From: Sipunculus nudus
Taxonomy: Eukaryota > Annelida > Sipuncula > Golfingiida > Sipunculidae
Length of the DNA stretch: 64,000 nucleotides
Direction of reading: 5' to 3'
Assembly (NCBI GenBank): GCA_026874595.1
Contig: CM049309.1
Span: 52,984,079-53,048,078, forward strand
Shown here: piece by piece, positions 9,912 to 19,567 of the stretch
How the letters are laid out: every line of letters starts with the position of its first letter
Numbering within the stretch: the first letter of the stretch is position 1
Made by a program: the position numbers and the translations under genes
Notes under the pieces: model-generated
Databases searched by the model: none
Told to the model about the DNA's origin: nothing
What the model saw: only the letters and a program-made list of their open reading frames with translations

Positions 9912-11006
9912 ATGAAAGCAAAAGGCAAGAGTAAAGGGAGACCCCAGAGGTACAATCCGTGTTACTCAACGAACGCTTCGCGATGCCGTTTCAGACGTCC
10001 GCCAGACCACTACGTTTTTTTGTTAAACACCGTTGCCAAAACAAGGTCTCCCCCGGCTTTGTTCCACTGCATCACGCACGGACGCCTCCATGCCTGTTTC
10101 AAAACAGGGGACCAGCACCCGGACAGCGGTAGCGACCCTTGCCCTGGCGTGGAGATGACGGCAGACGGTGATATGGTGTGTGTGGCATCAGGGATGCCGA
10201 GCGGAGCCAAGATATATGAAACGTGTCCGCGTGAGGACGAGTTTCCCCGGCACGGGACAGAGAATGACGCACCGGTCATATCTACAGGTAACGGGAACGG
10301 CCAAACATGTGCGACCCATGTTTTTCAACAAGACCACATGGCGACGTACACGTGGGAAAAACAACAGTCAGCCGACCGTGACGAACTCCTAAGGGTAGAG
10401 CCACGTCCGGAATTCGTTATGGCGGTAATAGCCCGACCCGTCACGGTGTACAACTTTTCACTTGTTGATCAGCTCCTGTTCAGTCGATACACCGAGACTG
10501 ACGCGCTTCTGCACGATTACGTGTCAAGCAAAGTGTCACACCCATCCCAAGACGACACGAAACATGTGAAATACGAGTGTTACAAGGCCCTGTCTCGGCT
10601 GTCACCCAACCTTCGTCCGTCGTACGGTGAATGCTCCCGCGCATGGTGCTCTGCAGTGGAATCTCTCACTTCGTCGGAAAAGGACTCGACCAGGGGATCC
10701 CGGACAATCGATGAATTGAAAAAATACCTCGCCACACATATGAGACATGCAGTATCAGACATGAACCGGGGCAAACAAAGGAATGCCATGTGGATCTACG
10801 ACCATCCGGCGTCAACGTCCAGCCAGCTTTCAGCAGGTGTGGCTGGACAGGTCACCACGCAGGACGTCGAAGGCGGCGGGTGTAACCACATCACGTACAC
10901 TGCTTATGACCCAGTGACCGGTATGAATGTATCCAGGTGTCCAAAATACAGATATTTTACGCCGATGCTACCAAAGCCCTGCATACCACATCACCAGCGT
11001 TTATGA
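9912..11006 (+). CDS. Cys/His-motif protein, 364 aa, candidate UL92/ORF31-like late gene regulator
   Basis: The protein starts with a basic tract. It then shows a C-x2-H-x3-H-x-C cluster (Cys53, His56, His60, Cys62) and a Val-Cys-x-x-Ser-Gly segment (Cys90) 28 residues later. That arrangement recalls the conserved metal-site region of the UL92 family, which acts in the nucleus in the beta/gammaherpesvirus late-transcription complex. The UL92 proteins I know of are shorter (about 200-225 aa), so this one carries a long C-terminal extension. Its place in the terminase intron, second after exon 2 on the opposite strand, is the UL92 position. The resemblance is my reading of the motif plus synteny, not an alignment. 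Confidence 0.62.
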   Translation: MKAKGKSKGRPQRYNPCYSTNASRCRFRRPPDHYVFLLNTVAKTRSPPALFHCITHGRLHACFKTGDQHPDSGSDPCPGVEMTADGDMVCVASGMPSGAKIYETCPREDEFPRHGTENDAPVISTGNGNGQTCATHVFQQDHMATYTWEKQQSADRDELLRVEPRPEFVMAVIARPVTVYNFSLVDQLLFSRYTETDALLHDYVSSKVSHPSQDDTKHVKYECYKALSRLSPNLRPSYGECSRAWCSAVESLTSSEKDSTRGSRTIDELKKYLATHMRHAVSDMNRGKQRNAMWIYDHPASTSSQLSAGVAGQVTTQDVEGGGCNHITYTAYDPVTGMNVSRCPKYRYFTPMLPKPCIPHHQRL

Positions 11007-11112
11007 AGCCGTCTGTGTCTATAATCCACAGTTACTCTAATTCCCCTGTTTCCATTTTGTCAACTGTCACCGTGGAAGCTACGTGAAAACCGTTTAAGCT
11101 TACCTGAAGGCG

Positions 11113-11871
11113 TCACACAGCTAGCTCATTTAGTGTCAAATGGGGAACATGCAAAAGCAGGTGACTCAGGACAGTAGTTCCGTCTTCAGACAACATGAAA
11201 GCTGAGTCTTCACAGCTGTTCAGGACACGGCGCGCCGTGTTAGAATGGCCGAGTGACACAGGTGTGGGTTTGCAATGGAAACGGCACGCTTCTGCCACCA
11301 GCCTCATGAAACACCCGAAAGCAGCGTATGCAGACACCATCCAACGGTCGCGCATAGTTACAGTGCATACGTCGACCTCTCCTCTCGCAGCTCGCATATC
11401 TTCATTCGCCTTATCGATTGCATCCACCAACCGCTGTACCTCGGAATATTTCAGGTAGTACAGGTCGCGTAAACCTTCGATCAAACACGAAAACCTCGTA
11501 CAACTGATCATGAATGTATGGCTATGCGGGACCTCTTTTGACATTAGAAATCGTCTCACGAAATATACAGCCGCCAAACGGATGCAGATGTAGTTGTACA
11601 AACGCAGGCATTCCTGGTCTGCATGCAAAGCGTCAGGGATTCCAGGACTTCCAAATAAAAAAGTGCAGATACTTTCGTCGCTGTGTAAGCTCAACGAAGG
11701 TAACAACACACTGGATAGAATCTTTCCGTCCACGTTATTGAGCGTTTCAGCCACATCAGGGACGGTGGGCGACCGTTTCTTGTCTAGCCGAAGAAAACCC
11801 GCGCCTCGTTGCAGTTCAAGCTGCCTCCTGACATCTAGTGGCATACATTCCTCCAAAGGTACCCTATCCAT
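11113..11871 (-). CDS. Hypothetical protein, 252 aa, nested in the terminase intron
   Basis: This is a soluble, helix-rich protein with many Leu and several Cys and no recognised motif. It starts at an ATG and lies on the same strand as terminase, inside its intron, between the Cys/His gene and the 523-aa gene, both of which are on the other strand. The beta/gammaherpesvirus intron has no gene like this at this position, so it appears to be an insertion specific to this lineage. Its size is close to the UL79 family of late regulators, but I see nothing that supports that identity. The 107-bp gap on its left and the 206-bp gap on its right hold no clear poly(A) signal. Confidence 0.7.
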   Translation of the reverse strand: MDRVPLEECMPLDVRRQLELQRGAGFLRLDKKRSPTVPDVAETLNNVDGKILSSVLLPSLSLHSDESICTFLFGSPGIPDALHADQECLRLYNYICIRLAAVYFVRRFLMSKEVPHSHTFMISCTRFSCLIEGLRDLYYLKYSEVQRLVDAIDKANEDMRAARGEVDVCTVTMRDRWMVSAYAAFGCFMRLVAEACRFHCKPTPVSLGHSNTARRVLNSCEDSAFMLSEDGTTVLSHLLLHVPHLTLNELAV

Positions 11872-12041
11872 ATTTGGACTACTTCAGCGGAAACGTCTGC
11901 GAGACATACTCGTTACGTTTTACCGTTTAGTTGACATTACTGAATAAGCTACCACCACCGCAAATAACATATAGTTCATTTCATGCGGTGGTAACCCGTC
12001 ACCCGTTGGGGGATCCCTTAGTAAAAACCCGTTCGGGAAAG

Positions 12042-12054
12042 CCCCCCCCCCCCC
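12042..12054 (+). repeat. Homopolymer C tract, 13 bp
   Basis: An uninterrupted run of 13 C lies about 24 bp upstream of the ATG of the 523-aa gene, in its probable 5' untranslated region. Similar tracts lie at 16741-16751 (C11) and 29514-29523 (G10). Confidence 0.85.
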
Positions 12055-12077
12055 ACCGATGAAAACCTCAAACAACC

Positions 12078-13649
12078 ATGGCTGCAAAAGACCTATGTGA
12101 TCCACATACCGGACCAGCAGTGACCAGGCCATTTGAGGATTGCTATGAACCGATATGGAGAACAGCCGCTGGAGCCCCGGCGTCCATGTTTCTGTACCTA
12201 TACCACCGTCGCGTTGACGAAGTTTTTTGGATACGCTTGGTGACCCATTACATGTCAGCCCGTGATCACAGATGGCATAACCGCTACACAGAAATCAAAC
12301 CAAGGAACATGTTCTACGATACATTAGTGGGAGGCACGGTCATAGAACTGGACATGCCACGGCCAGACCTTGTATCGTACAGCAGGGAGCCCGGTTCTTC
12401 AGTGGAGCTGACAGATTGGCTGGACATCTTGTTCATTGACAACGATAACGGTCCCAATGACACGCTGGACAGAGTTACCGTGCCTGTACATTTCATTTTG
12501 TCAAGCGTCACGTGCATGTTCAACGAGTGGCTTATCCACGCCCGTTCCTTGAAAGCGCTGGAAAAACTACCTGGTACAGAGGCAGGTGCGCAAACCACCG
12601 AAAGTGAAATGAGTGCCATTCCCGGAGAGACCGTGTCCGCAGCAGTGAATTTACGAAGCGTACTGAACCAGTTTTACGATGCTAATCCTGCCCCGGAAGA
12701 CCAAACCACGTCTGCAGAAATGCAAGCCTTAACACCTGAACACACCTGCATGCGACTCATCTGCCATTGGGAACCGGCTGTACCTGCAACAGAGGAAGGC
12801 AGGAGGCGATCCGTGGCCGTAATGCTGTTATCTCACATGCACAATTATGGACAGGTGTTTTCAGAACGGCAGATGGACCCGGCGAGCACGGGGACGTACA
12901 AGTGCGGGATCGAGGACAAAATCTTCCGAGTGCTGACCTCAGTTAGCCTCCCCATGCTGAGCAGAATGTTTGACCAGGTGGATGACATAAACGTCATTCT
13001 AACATGGTGCGCTAACGTTTCAATTTGTCCGGACGTGCATGATACATTATCCCAGCAGATCGCGCTTTACGCCGGATGGTTGACAGTTCGCGACAGCTGT
13101 ACAGTGCCCGGTGTGACCGATCCACTTATGAGGGCTTTTTCGCACATGAACCCTGTGGCGTTGGTACTGATATTCAGGAGGGTGATCAGTCGCCTGAGGG
13201 GGGAATGCGGACAGGTAAAGTTGCGTTTCAATAAAGGACTTGGCGCAAGGTTGCAGTCCGCCGTTGAGTGGTATATGGACGGCCGTCGGACAAACCCAGA
13301 CGTCCCTTATTACTTGCAAGTTCATTTTTATGGGGCTGGTGTGCATAACGGAACGGTACGCTTCATGGAGCCTGTGTGGTATTTTACATTCAAAGGACCG
13401 CACGGCGGCCAACAACATTCTGACGAATGTTCCATGTGGATTAACGTGAGTGAACCAAATGACTTGGTGTTCCTCTGTCCCAACAAGCACTCGCGTTTGA
13501 CACGACATTACGTTCCGGGGGGCATCCCAGTGGAATGGCGTTACCCCGGAATGATGGAAGAACTGCTGCAAAGGCTTTCGTACCCTCTGGATCTGCTGAT
13601 CGAATTCATCGGTTTCACGCTGGTGGAACCTATACCTGTATTGTATTGA
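12078..13649 (+). CDS. Hypothetical protein, 523 aa, positional counterpart of UL93/UL17
   Basis: The frame starts with an ATG in a good context (CAACCATGG). It is a soluble protein without signal or membrane segment, with an acidic linker around residues 175-225 and mixed alpha/beta character elsewhere. No motif identifies it. It is the third plus-strand gene in the terminase intron. In herpesviruses this place is held by the UL17/UL93/ORF32 protein, a capsid-vertex component needed for DNA packaging, of about 450-700 residues, so the length fits. The start of the next gene follows within 90 bp. I treat the identity as inference from gene order. Confidence 0.6.
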   Translation: MAAKDLCDPHTGPAVTRPFEDCYEPIWRTAAGAPASMFLYLYHRRVDEVFWIRLVTHYMSARDHRWHNRYTEIKPRNMFYDTLVGGTVIELDMPRPDLVSYSREPGSSVELTDWLDILFIDNDNGPNDTLDRVTVPVHFILSSVTCMFNEWLIHARSLKALEKLPGTEAGAQTTESEMSAIPGETVSAAVNLRSVLNQFYDANPAPEDQTTSAEMQALTPEHTCMRLICHWEPAVPATEEGRRRSVAVMLLSHMHNYGQVFSERQMDPASTGTYKCGIEDKIFRVLTSVSLPMLSRMFDQVDDINVILTWCANVSICPDVHDTLSQQIALYAGWLTVRDSCTVPGVTDPLMRAFSHMNPVALVLIFRRVISRLRGECGQVKLRFNKGLGARLQSAVEWYMDGRRTNPDVPYYLQVHFYGAGVHNGTVRFMEPVWYFTFKGPHGGQQHSDECSMWINVSEPNDLVFLCPNKHSRLTRHYVPGGIPVEWRYPGMMEELLQRLSYPLDLLIEFIGFTLVEPIPVLY

Positions 13650-13678
13650 AGCATGCCGGTCAGCCGGCCGACATGTAT

Positions 13679-13686
13679 TATTTGTG
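13679..13686 (+). promoter_or_regulatory. TATTTGTG element upstream of the 420-aa gene
   Basis: TATTTGTG lies 53 bp upstream of the ATG at 13739. The same octamer lies at a similar distance before other genes here (27412, 28609, and 33180 on the minus strand). It resembles the TATT-type late promoters of beta/gammaherpesviruses. Confidence 0.5.
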
Positions 13687-13738
13687 TTAACGTTGTCGCT
13701 GAACTGTGGGCGGCACAGCTGCTCTGTCAGACGCCAAA

Positions 13739-15001
13739 ATGGTAGACGTTATAGACAAATTTTCGAGGCCTTCGTTTTCGGCGCCAGGTGACGTGTTTCT
13801 GGTGACAGACGTGTCAGGTGATACACGTATATGCAGACCCCGTTCACAGACAGTGAACGTATTCTACGGCCTCAACTGCAAGACAGGCGCGTCATCACTA
13901 TGCGTTGTGAACAAGACCCACATTTACATCTTGAGCGACCTACAGGGTAACGCAGACGAACACAGTATAGTTCCCGTAAGAATAGAACTGAACGGACGCG
14001 CACATGTGATGCCCGCCAGAGAATACCACCAGATTTGCAGATTTTGGCTCTGCGCACCGTACAGAACGGGAAACCGTGTGACCCTCCCTGAAAACACCGT
14101 AGGCAGCATACTGGGCATTACCGACAGAGAGTGTATCACCTGGCTACAGAGTCGGACGTTGGCCAACAGCCATGTTGTGCACCCCAGTTGGCTGTTCGTT
14201 CACGGGAGGGGGAAAGGAAAGTACGCCGGATTTGCAGAGATCGATAACATCCCTGTTTACACAAACAACACCAACCCGTCAGATGTAACCGATATAATGG
14301 CCAGAACAGGTCCGCAGTTGTTTTATCAAGCTAGCTGTAAAAGCTTTTGGACGTACTTTTGTGACAACGGCGCAGCGACGGGCGCCGTACCTGCAGTGCC
14401 GCCAGCCCTAGTGAAGCATTCACTTTTCACGTCTTGCATGGGTGAACAGTCAGAAGACGAAACGTATTCACACAACGGGTGGGGTGGCCCGCAAGCTGCC
14501 GTACAGTGTCTGTGCGCATCTCTCCAGGCGGGTTGGCGTGGCCCAACAGAGACGCCTGTGGAGGCAGGGAACCCTAACCGCTTTGTGCGGGTGTCGTGTG
14601 TGTCACAACACAAGAACTCGGCCATGTCAGGATGGTTAGGTAACCTGTGCAACCATGTTACAGCAGGCAGGCGTGCTGCCCCAGGGAGTACGTACACGCG
14701 TGTCAGCAGGCAGATAGCTGACGCAGAGAAGGACATGTCAAAGCATGGCATTGACAGGATGCTAGAGGAAAGGAGTACCACATGCAAGTTCAAATTGCAG
14801 ACTGCTGTACCGGAACTCTCCGATCCAAACACACCGTCGCAGTCAGAACAGAACCGTCGTGCGGGTAGCGTTTGCACTGACCTGCCGCAAAACATATGGG
14901 AACTTAAACAACTGGACGATGAATACGTGTTGTATATGTGTGCTAGCTGTGGTTTGTGGCGCGACCTGCTGAAAGGTCGCACAAATTATTTTACCATGTG
15001 A
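13739..15001 (+). CDS. Hypothetical protein, 420 aa, positional counterpart of UL94/UL16
   Basis: The frame is open from a GTG at 13706; I use the ATG at 13739 because a TATTTGTG element lies 53 bp upstream of it. The protein is Cys-rich and soluble, with a conspicuous GRGKGK stretch near residue 156 and a closing Cys-x2-Cys pair near residue 400. It is the last plus-strand gene before terminase exon 1, the place of UL16/UL94/ORF33, a Cys-rich tegument protein of about 330-375 residues. Two segments (residues 41-68 and 152-165) resemble, in the same order, segments of the 238-aa protein at 28654. Identity is inferred from order, length and Cys content. Confidence 0.6.
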   Translation: MVDVIDKFSRPSFSAPGDVFLVTDVSGDTRICRPRSQTVNVFYGLNCKTGASSLCVVNKTHIYILSDLQGNADEHSIVPVRIELNGRAHVMPAREYHQICRFWLCAPYRTGNRVTLPENTVGSILGITDRECITWLQSRTLANSHVVHPSWLFVHGRGKGKYAGFAEIDNIPVYTNNTNPSDVTDIMARTGPQLFYQASCKSFWTYFCDNGAATGAVPAVPPALVKHSLFTSCMGEQSEDETYSHNGWGGPQAAVQCLCASLQAGWRGPTETPVEAGNPNRFVRVSCVSQHKNSAMSGWLGNLCNHVTAGRRAAPGSTYTRVSRQIADAEKDMSKHGIDRMLEERSTTCKFKLQTAVPELSDPNTPSQSEQNRRAGSVCTDLPQNIWELKQLDDEYVLYMCASCGLWRDLLKGRTNYFTM

Positions 15002-15250
15002 AATCAAAGTGTGTTTCATTGTAAGAACCACTGCTGTATTAACAACAATGATTATTAAAAGTATATAACAAGCGATAACACTGGCGTGAGCATTTTTCAT
15101 ATGTGTAACCTCTGCCACGGACGTTCAGGTGTCATATGAAAGATACTAATAATCATTGCACGTTATCATTCATTATTCACATCATCCCTCCCTTCCCTCA
15201 CACACATCCATGCGACCCAGTGGCTTTATCCCAGCTACAGTTATACTTAC

Positions 15251-16401
15251 ATTTTGATCCCCAAGCTGAGGAAAAACATTTCCGTGTGCAACCCGTTTTC
15301 AAAATGTATCGCCAACTTCGGTTCGTACATAGGATTTTGCTGATTGACGGTCGTTCGGAAACGTTGTTTGGCTTTGGCGTCCAAATGATCGAGTATCAGC
15401 TGCATGGAGTTGACGTGTTGCACAGTATCTGCCTTTACCTTACGGCTGAGATCATGCGAACACGAAAAATATGCAAACCGCATATCAGTCGCCCGCATGC
15501 CCGCCGCCAGCGTGACCTGTGTGATGTATGTTTTGCCCATGCGCCTGGGAACGAGGGCCACGCATATATTTGACGTCCGGCTTTCGGTCATAACACGCCG
15601 GCTGTATCCTCCCGCTATGAAAAATCGTTTGATGATCCGCTGCAACATGTGGTTGTGCTCCGGCGCACGCGCTGCGGCAGAAAAGGCGACGATATGCATA
15701 ACCATGAGACCCTGAAACGGTTCAAGAACGATGTCTTTGTATTTAAAAAACAAATGTAACAAACTAAGCCAGTTGAGCACCGCTCGCGTTTCAGTGTTCT
15801 GCCACACGCTTTCATCCAAAGCCAGCCTGTCTGAGGGAGACACTGGTCGCAACCGTGAAGACATCCCGGTCACAGAGTGTTTTATCCAGTCGTGCAATTC
15901 AAACAGGGTCATGGGTATCTGTGAAGCCAGGGGAATGCAGACGTGCGCATGGTTCTGGCGAACTCCCGTTTCTGTGTTGAGCCATATGTCAGTGAAACTG
16001 CGTGATGACGGACTACGGTTATGCGAGTCAAACTCCTTGTACAAGTCGTCCGCTTTGCCATTTTGGAGCAGTTCGGCATTGCCCTGTAACCGGCAAACAC
16101 CCGACCTCCAGAACAGGTAATCGTCGAACACATCATCCACCACCCAAGAGAACAGTGGGTGTCTCAAAGTGCAGTCAGGGACGTCACGCACTAAAGGGTG
16201 TTGGTTGACCTGCCATTCCCTGGGGCGGTATGCAGTGACAGGGTAAACCCGTGGCGCGGTGTTCCACGCTTCACTCTCGCGATCATTATGTGTGATGTCA
16301 CGATTGCTGCCGCGAACAGCCGTCTGCCCTTCTGTCTTCTGTGATTTTTTCCGATTTTGAACAGACCCGTAGGTTTGTCCGGTTATGCCCCTGACATCCA
16401 T
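15251..16401 (-). CDS. Terminase large subunit, exon 1 (Walker A ATPase half)
   Basis: This is the 5' exon, encoding residues 1-383 and two bases of codon 384. The first 50 residues are basic and low-complexity. The ATPase fold follows with a Walker A-type loop VPRRMGKTY at residues 284-292, the characteristic terminase variant of the P-loop. The exon ends in a consensus donor, GTAAGT, immediately after 15251. Read through unspliced, the frame would stop one codon later. The ATG at 16401 is the only plausible start. A TATTTGAT/TATATAT stretch lies about 65 bp upstream. With exon 2 the protein is 811 residues, normal to slightly long for this family. Confidence 0.93.
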
Positions 16402-17030
16402 GAGGACGCATCAACGTTGAATATACAATGACAGGTTATGTGTCTGTCCAATCCATGTTACATATATATCAAATAAACGTGTACACGGGTATACCATCAC
16501 AAGATCAGTTCACCGTGTAAGAAAACGGCCATACGCGACAGACAGTCTGAACTATACGCCTTTTCACCGGTGCAGTCGCACCTATTACAAAGCGCACGTG
16601 CGGTGCACAGACCTGGTTTTCTCCGTGTCTCATAAATTATCAGGGTTTACGTCAGACCTGGTTTTTTGTGCCTGAACACTCGCCGCCGTCTAGACAAAAC
16701 AGGCATGTCACGGCACGTTCCCAAGACCGACGTGCCGCAGCCCCCCCCCCCATACATACGAGTAGTTTCGTTGCGCAACAACAACACTAGAGTGCCCTAT
16801 CACTTTCGAATGCAAGTGGCAACCTGTTTGGGACACTGACCTTGGAAACGTGTCATGCCTGAACATGTTTTTGTCGAACGGTCATTGACAGAAGAGGGTC
16901 GTGTGCAACGTCGCAGAAAAACGCTGATGTAACCACACGCACTGTCCATATAAAGGATAGTACGTGACGAGGCAGCATTGAATGCACCAGACATTCTTGT
17001 AGACGTGTTGTTCCGAATTAAGTGATCGGG
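16402..17030. other. Intergenic region between divergent terminase and IAP genes
   Basis: This 629-bp region holds no convincing gene. It contains minus-strand promoter sequence for terminase (TATTTGAT at 16475-16468, TATATAT beside it), an 11-C tract at 16741-16751 and a repeated AGACCTGGTTTT near 16609 and 16655. The TATAAAG box of the IAP gene is at 16949-16955. A minus-strand frame at 16800-17282 overlaps the IAP gene and looks like a shadow. Confidence 0.6.
16949..16955 (+). promoter_or_regulatory. TATAAAG box of the first IAP gene
   Basis: TATAAAG lies about 80 bp upstream of the ATG at 17031. Confidence 0.55.
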
Positions 17031-17918
17031 ATGGGTAAAGGAAACAGTAAATTCCGTTGGCAACAGCTGGCCGAAACGCCAGATGTGAAGGTCAAACGTA
17101 TGAAGAGCGAACTGTGCCGCAGGAAAACGTTTGAAAGTTGGCCAGGAAAAGATATGATCAAACCCCGCATGATGGCTGCTTCGGGGTTTTACTACGACGA
17201 CATTTCTGCCGTGATCAACTGCGCCTTTTGTGCAGCATCTTTCACTGAGTATCCCACAGGTTTCTGTCCTATGTGGTTCCATATGTTGTACTTTGGAAAC
17301 GCATGTCCCTTTATCAACGGGAAACCGACTGACAACATCCCGGCGCCAGACAGTCTTGATCCAACGTCATTTCACACTATGGAGGCTTTGGGAATACGCA
17401 AGCACAACCCTGTCGTACCCGCCATGGGAACACTTGAGGAGAGACTTGACTCGTTCAAACCGTTACACCGCCGCTGGCCAATAGGGACCGTGCCCCCATC
17501 CGAGCAAATGGCTGAAGCAGGTTTTTTTCATCTAGGAGTAGGCGCACAGACCCGATGCTTCTGCTGCGGTAAGAAGTGCGGGGAGTTTGGACCAAACGAT
17601 GACCCATGGAAAGCACACGAAAGGTTTAGCCCAAAATGTCTGTTTGTGATCCGCTGTAAGCCACGATCAGTTACCGACCAGCTAAGACGTCCCAGCCACG
17701 GCACACGACATGACATGTTCGATGTCGGCGGTGAAACGTTCGGCCGTGCGGAAACAGGACGCACACTGTTGTGCACCGTCTGCTTGGAAAAAGAGGTGGA
17801 GGTTATCTTTTTCCCCTGCAAACATATAATCGTCTGCAACCAGTGTGCTCTGTGTTTGCTCCACTGTCCCGTGTGCCGTGCACCTATATATGGCAGTGCA
17901 AACGTGTTCATCGCTTGA
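17031..17918 (+). CDS. IAP protein with two BIR domains and a RING finger, 295 aa
   Basis: This is an inhibitor-of-apoptosis protein. The family binds caspases or other death factors through BIR domains and ubiquitinates partners through a C-terminal RING. BIR1 (about 30-95) has zinc ligands Cys64, Cys67, His84 and Cys92, but lacks the usual DDPW segment before the His and looks divergent. BIR2 (about 137-207) is complete, with Cys176, Cys179, His196, Cys203 and the DDPW motif. The RING (248-285) has the C3HC4 pattern starting CTVC. The frame is also open from a GTG three codons upstream, but I use the ATG. It has a TATAAAG box and heads a cluster of three IAP genes. Confidence 0.95.
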   Translation: MGKGNSKFRWQQLAETPDVKVKRMKSELCRRKTFESWPGKDMIKPRMMAASGFYYDDISAVINCAFCAASFTEYPTGFCPMWFHMLYFGNACPFINGKPTDNIPAPDSLDPTSFHTMEALGIRKHNPVVPAMGTLEERLDSFKPLHRRWPIGTVPPSEQMAEAGFFHLGVGAQTRCFCCGKKCGEFGPNDDPWKAHERFSPKCLFVIRCKPRSVTDQLRRPSHGTRHDMFDVGGETFGRAETGRTLLCTVCLEKEVEVIFFPCKHIIVCNQCALCLLHCPVCRAPIYGSANVFIA

Positions 17919-18574
17919 ACCTATCGAACCATGTGAATAGTACAGTGACCGTTAACTTTCACGAACAGTAACAAAGATTCGTTTCAGGTATAAGACATTA
18001 GGAATATACTAATATGTGTTAAGTGTTAACATATCAGTGTCATCATCATATGTACACCTCTGTATGTAAAACAAACCATACTCGCTCATACGAGTGTCAA
18101 GGACGTGATGTCTTTGTAAGAGGATATGACTGCTAATCACGTACCGGATACCCTGCTACTTAAACGTGGTTTGTGGAAACAATTTATAAAACGTCGTTGG
18201 TCGTATGTTTCGGTTATGACGCACACCAGCAGGGAGTTTTTTTGGTGTTTACGTAGTTATTTGATATATGTGTTTGTGAGTCACGTTACCCCTGCCATTA
18301 AACATGTTTTACAAAAAGTTGTTTGTGCGTGTTGTGGAATTTCCTATGTTTGACGTCATGTCTGCTTTCTGGCTATATAAGCTCAGCACTACAGAATGTT
18401 CAGCATAACCGCCGCGGACGTCGACTGTTCAGTTTCGGCATCATAAGTCAGCATCCTGTCATTAATAAACGGAGTGACTGTTATTTGGCACAGGGCTCTA
18501 CAATTGATTCCATATGACTATCGTGCTGCTGAGCTCGTCTGGAACTTATATACACCACAGGTTGTCTGTCCAAT
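17919..18574. other. Intergenic region with TATA box, between IAP genes
   Basis: This 656-bp stretch is AT-rich. It holds a 75-codon open frame (18126-18353) of Tyr/Val/Phe-rich composition that I do not accept as a gene. It also contains the TATATAA box at 18374-18380 and a weaker TATATA near 18548. I see no structured RNA or repeat. Confidence 0.55.
18374..18380 (+). promoter_or_regulatory. TATATAA box of the spliced IAP gene
   Basis: TATATAAG lies about 195 bp upstream of the ATG at 18575, implying a leader of roughly 170 nt. A second TATA-like run about 25 bp before the ATG is too close to be the main box. Confidence 0.5.
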
Positions 18575-19345
18575 ATGGTAACTATATATAATAACTTGAC
18601 GGGAGAGATTGTCAGCGACCGTGAACATTACAGATATGAGATCAACCGGCTGGTGTCATACAAAACGTGGCCGAAAGGAAACCCAGCATTTCCGACAGCT
18701 CTGGCAAAAGTCGGGTTCTATTATACAGGGCGTGAAGATGAGGTAAAGTGCTTTGTTTGTGACATTCGTCTGAAACGTTGGGTGGAAACGGACCTCCCGT
18801 TGTCCGAACACGAGAGACACGCTCCTGGGTGCCAGTTCATTTTAGGAATCGACATTGGAAATGTTCCTATGGTCGCTGAAAATGAAGTGTTTTCGTTGGA
18901 CAGAATACGCGAAGAAGAACGCAAGGTCACATTACTGAGACAGACTGCCTCTGAGACAACAGGTGGAGCAAGTGGTAGCGCTACATCTAACACAAACAAT
19001 GTGCCCTTACCGTTTATATTCACCTTCTTTGGCAACACTGGAGCAAAATGTAAAGTGCCACAACTGAAGATTGCTGTGAAGGAAACTTTAACTTCATTGC
19101 AACCCAACAATGAAGGGCGTTCTCCACAGTCCCATGTTCAAGCTGCTGCTGGCCCGTCCAGCATGCCCGCTGCATTCAATACAGGTCAGGATAAACCTCG
19201 GGAAGCAGAAACGGGTAGGGAAAAACCTCGGGCTCTAACACCGTCAAATTCTACACCGGGCATGTCGACATTGAGCCAGGATATGCAGAACCTATCTTTG
19301 CAGAGAACCAGTGTCAGCACGTCCAATATTCCAGAGACCCCTGGG
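18575..19345 (+). CDS. Spliced IAP gene, exon 1 (BIR1 and linker)
   Basis: Exon 1 encodes 257 residues: one complete BIR domain (about residues 23-92; a CxxC, then His and Cys in the SEHERHAPGC segment) and a long Ser/Thr/Pro-rich linker. It ends exactly at a codon boundary before a consensus donor, GTAAGT at 19346-19351. Read through, the frame would end two codons later. Exon 2 supplies a second BIR, a UBA-like region and the RING missing here. The joined product is 621 residues and has the architecture of animal XIAP/cIAP-type proteins. The GTAAGT donor, matching phase and complementary domains are what make me join the two frames. Confidence 0.9.
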
Positions 19346-19567
19346 GTAAGTTAAATGTTTGCAATCACGTTATAGAGCTGATACATACATAGCGAAACTG
19401 TCAAATTGTTATCCATTTGATCATAGATTACAGCGCATGTAATGGTTTGCGGGATGTTTTGCTGTTGTGAGAAACGTATGGGTAACATGTGCGTTTAACT
19501 GAAACGGACATATGATCATGTGGACGTCATTCCACGTTACGACAATAAAGTCTGTTCTGTTTTTCAG
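19346..19567 (+). other. Intron of the IAP gene, 222 nt
   Basis: The intron begins GTAAGT and ends with a strong pyrimidine tract and TTTTTCAG at 19567. It is AT-rich relative to its flanks, and both exons meet in phase 0. The exon 2 frame starts with an ATG inside the intron (19520), which makes an unspliced exon 2 product possible in principle. Confidence 0.88.

Larger units (their letters stand above)
9425..15250 (-). other. Intron of the terminase gene, 5826 nt, with five nested genes
   Basis: On the minus strand the intron starts with GTAAGT (15250-15245) and ends with a pyrimidine tract and two closely spaced AGs; the second AG, at 9426-9425, is in frame. Joining the exons gives exactly 812 codons. 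Four nested genes run on the plus strand (9554-9805, 9912-11006, 12078-13649, 13739-15001) and one on the minus strand (11113-11871). Herpesvirus terminase genes are classically split around other genes. The number, order and size of the plus-strand genes match the beta/gammaherpesvirus intron. Confidence 0.88.

Noticed and set aside
13706..13738. GTG/TTG upstream starts for several genes (also at 27430, 28612, 32186, 41576, 6277, 17022)
   Set aside because: Eukaryotic viruses initiate mainly at ATG. In each case the first ATG fits promoter spacing or, for gB, the signal peptide, better.
18126..18353. 75-codon frame between IAP genes
   Set aside because: The composition is typical of random AT-rich sequence, it lies upstream of the TATA box for the next gene, and it has no domain.
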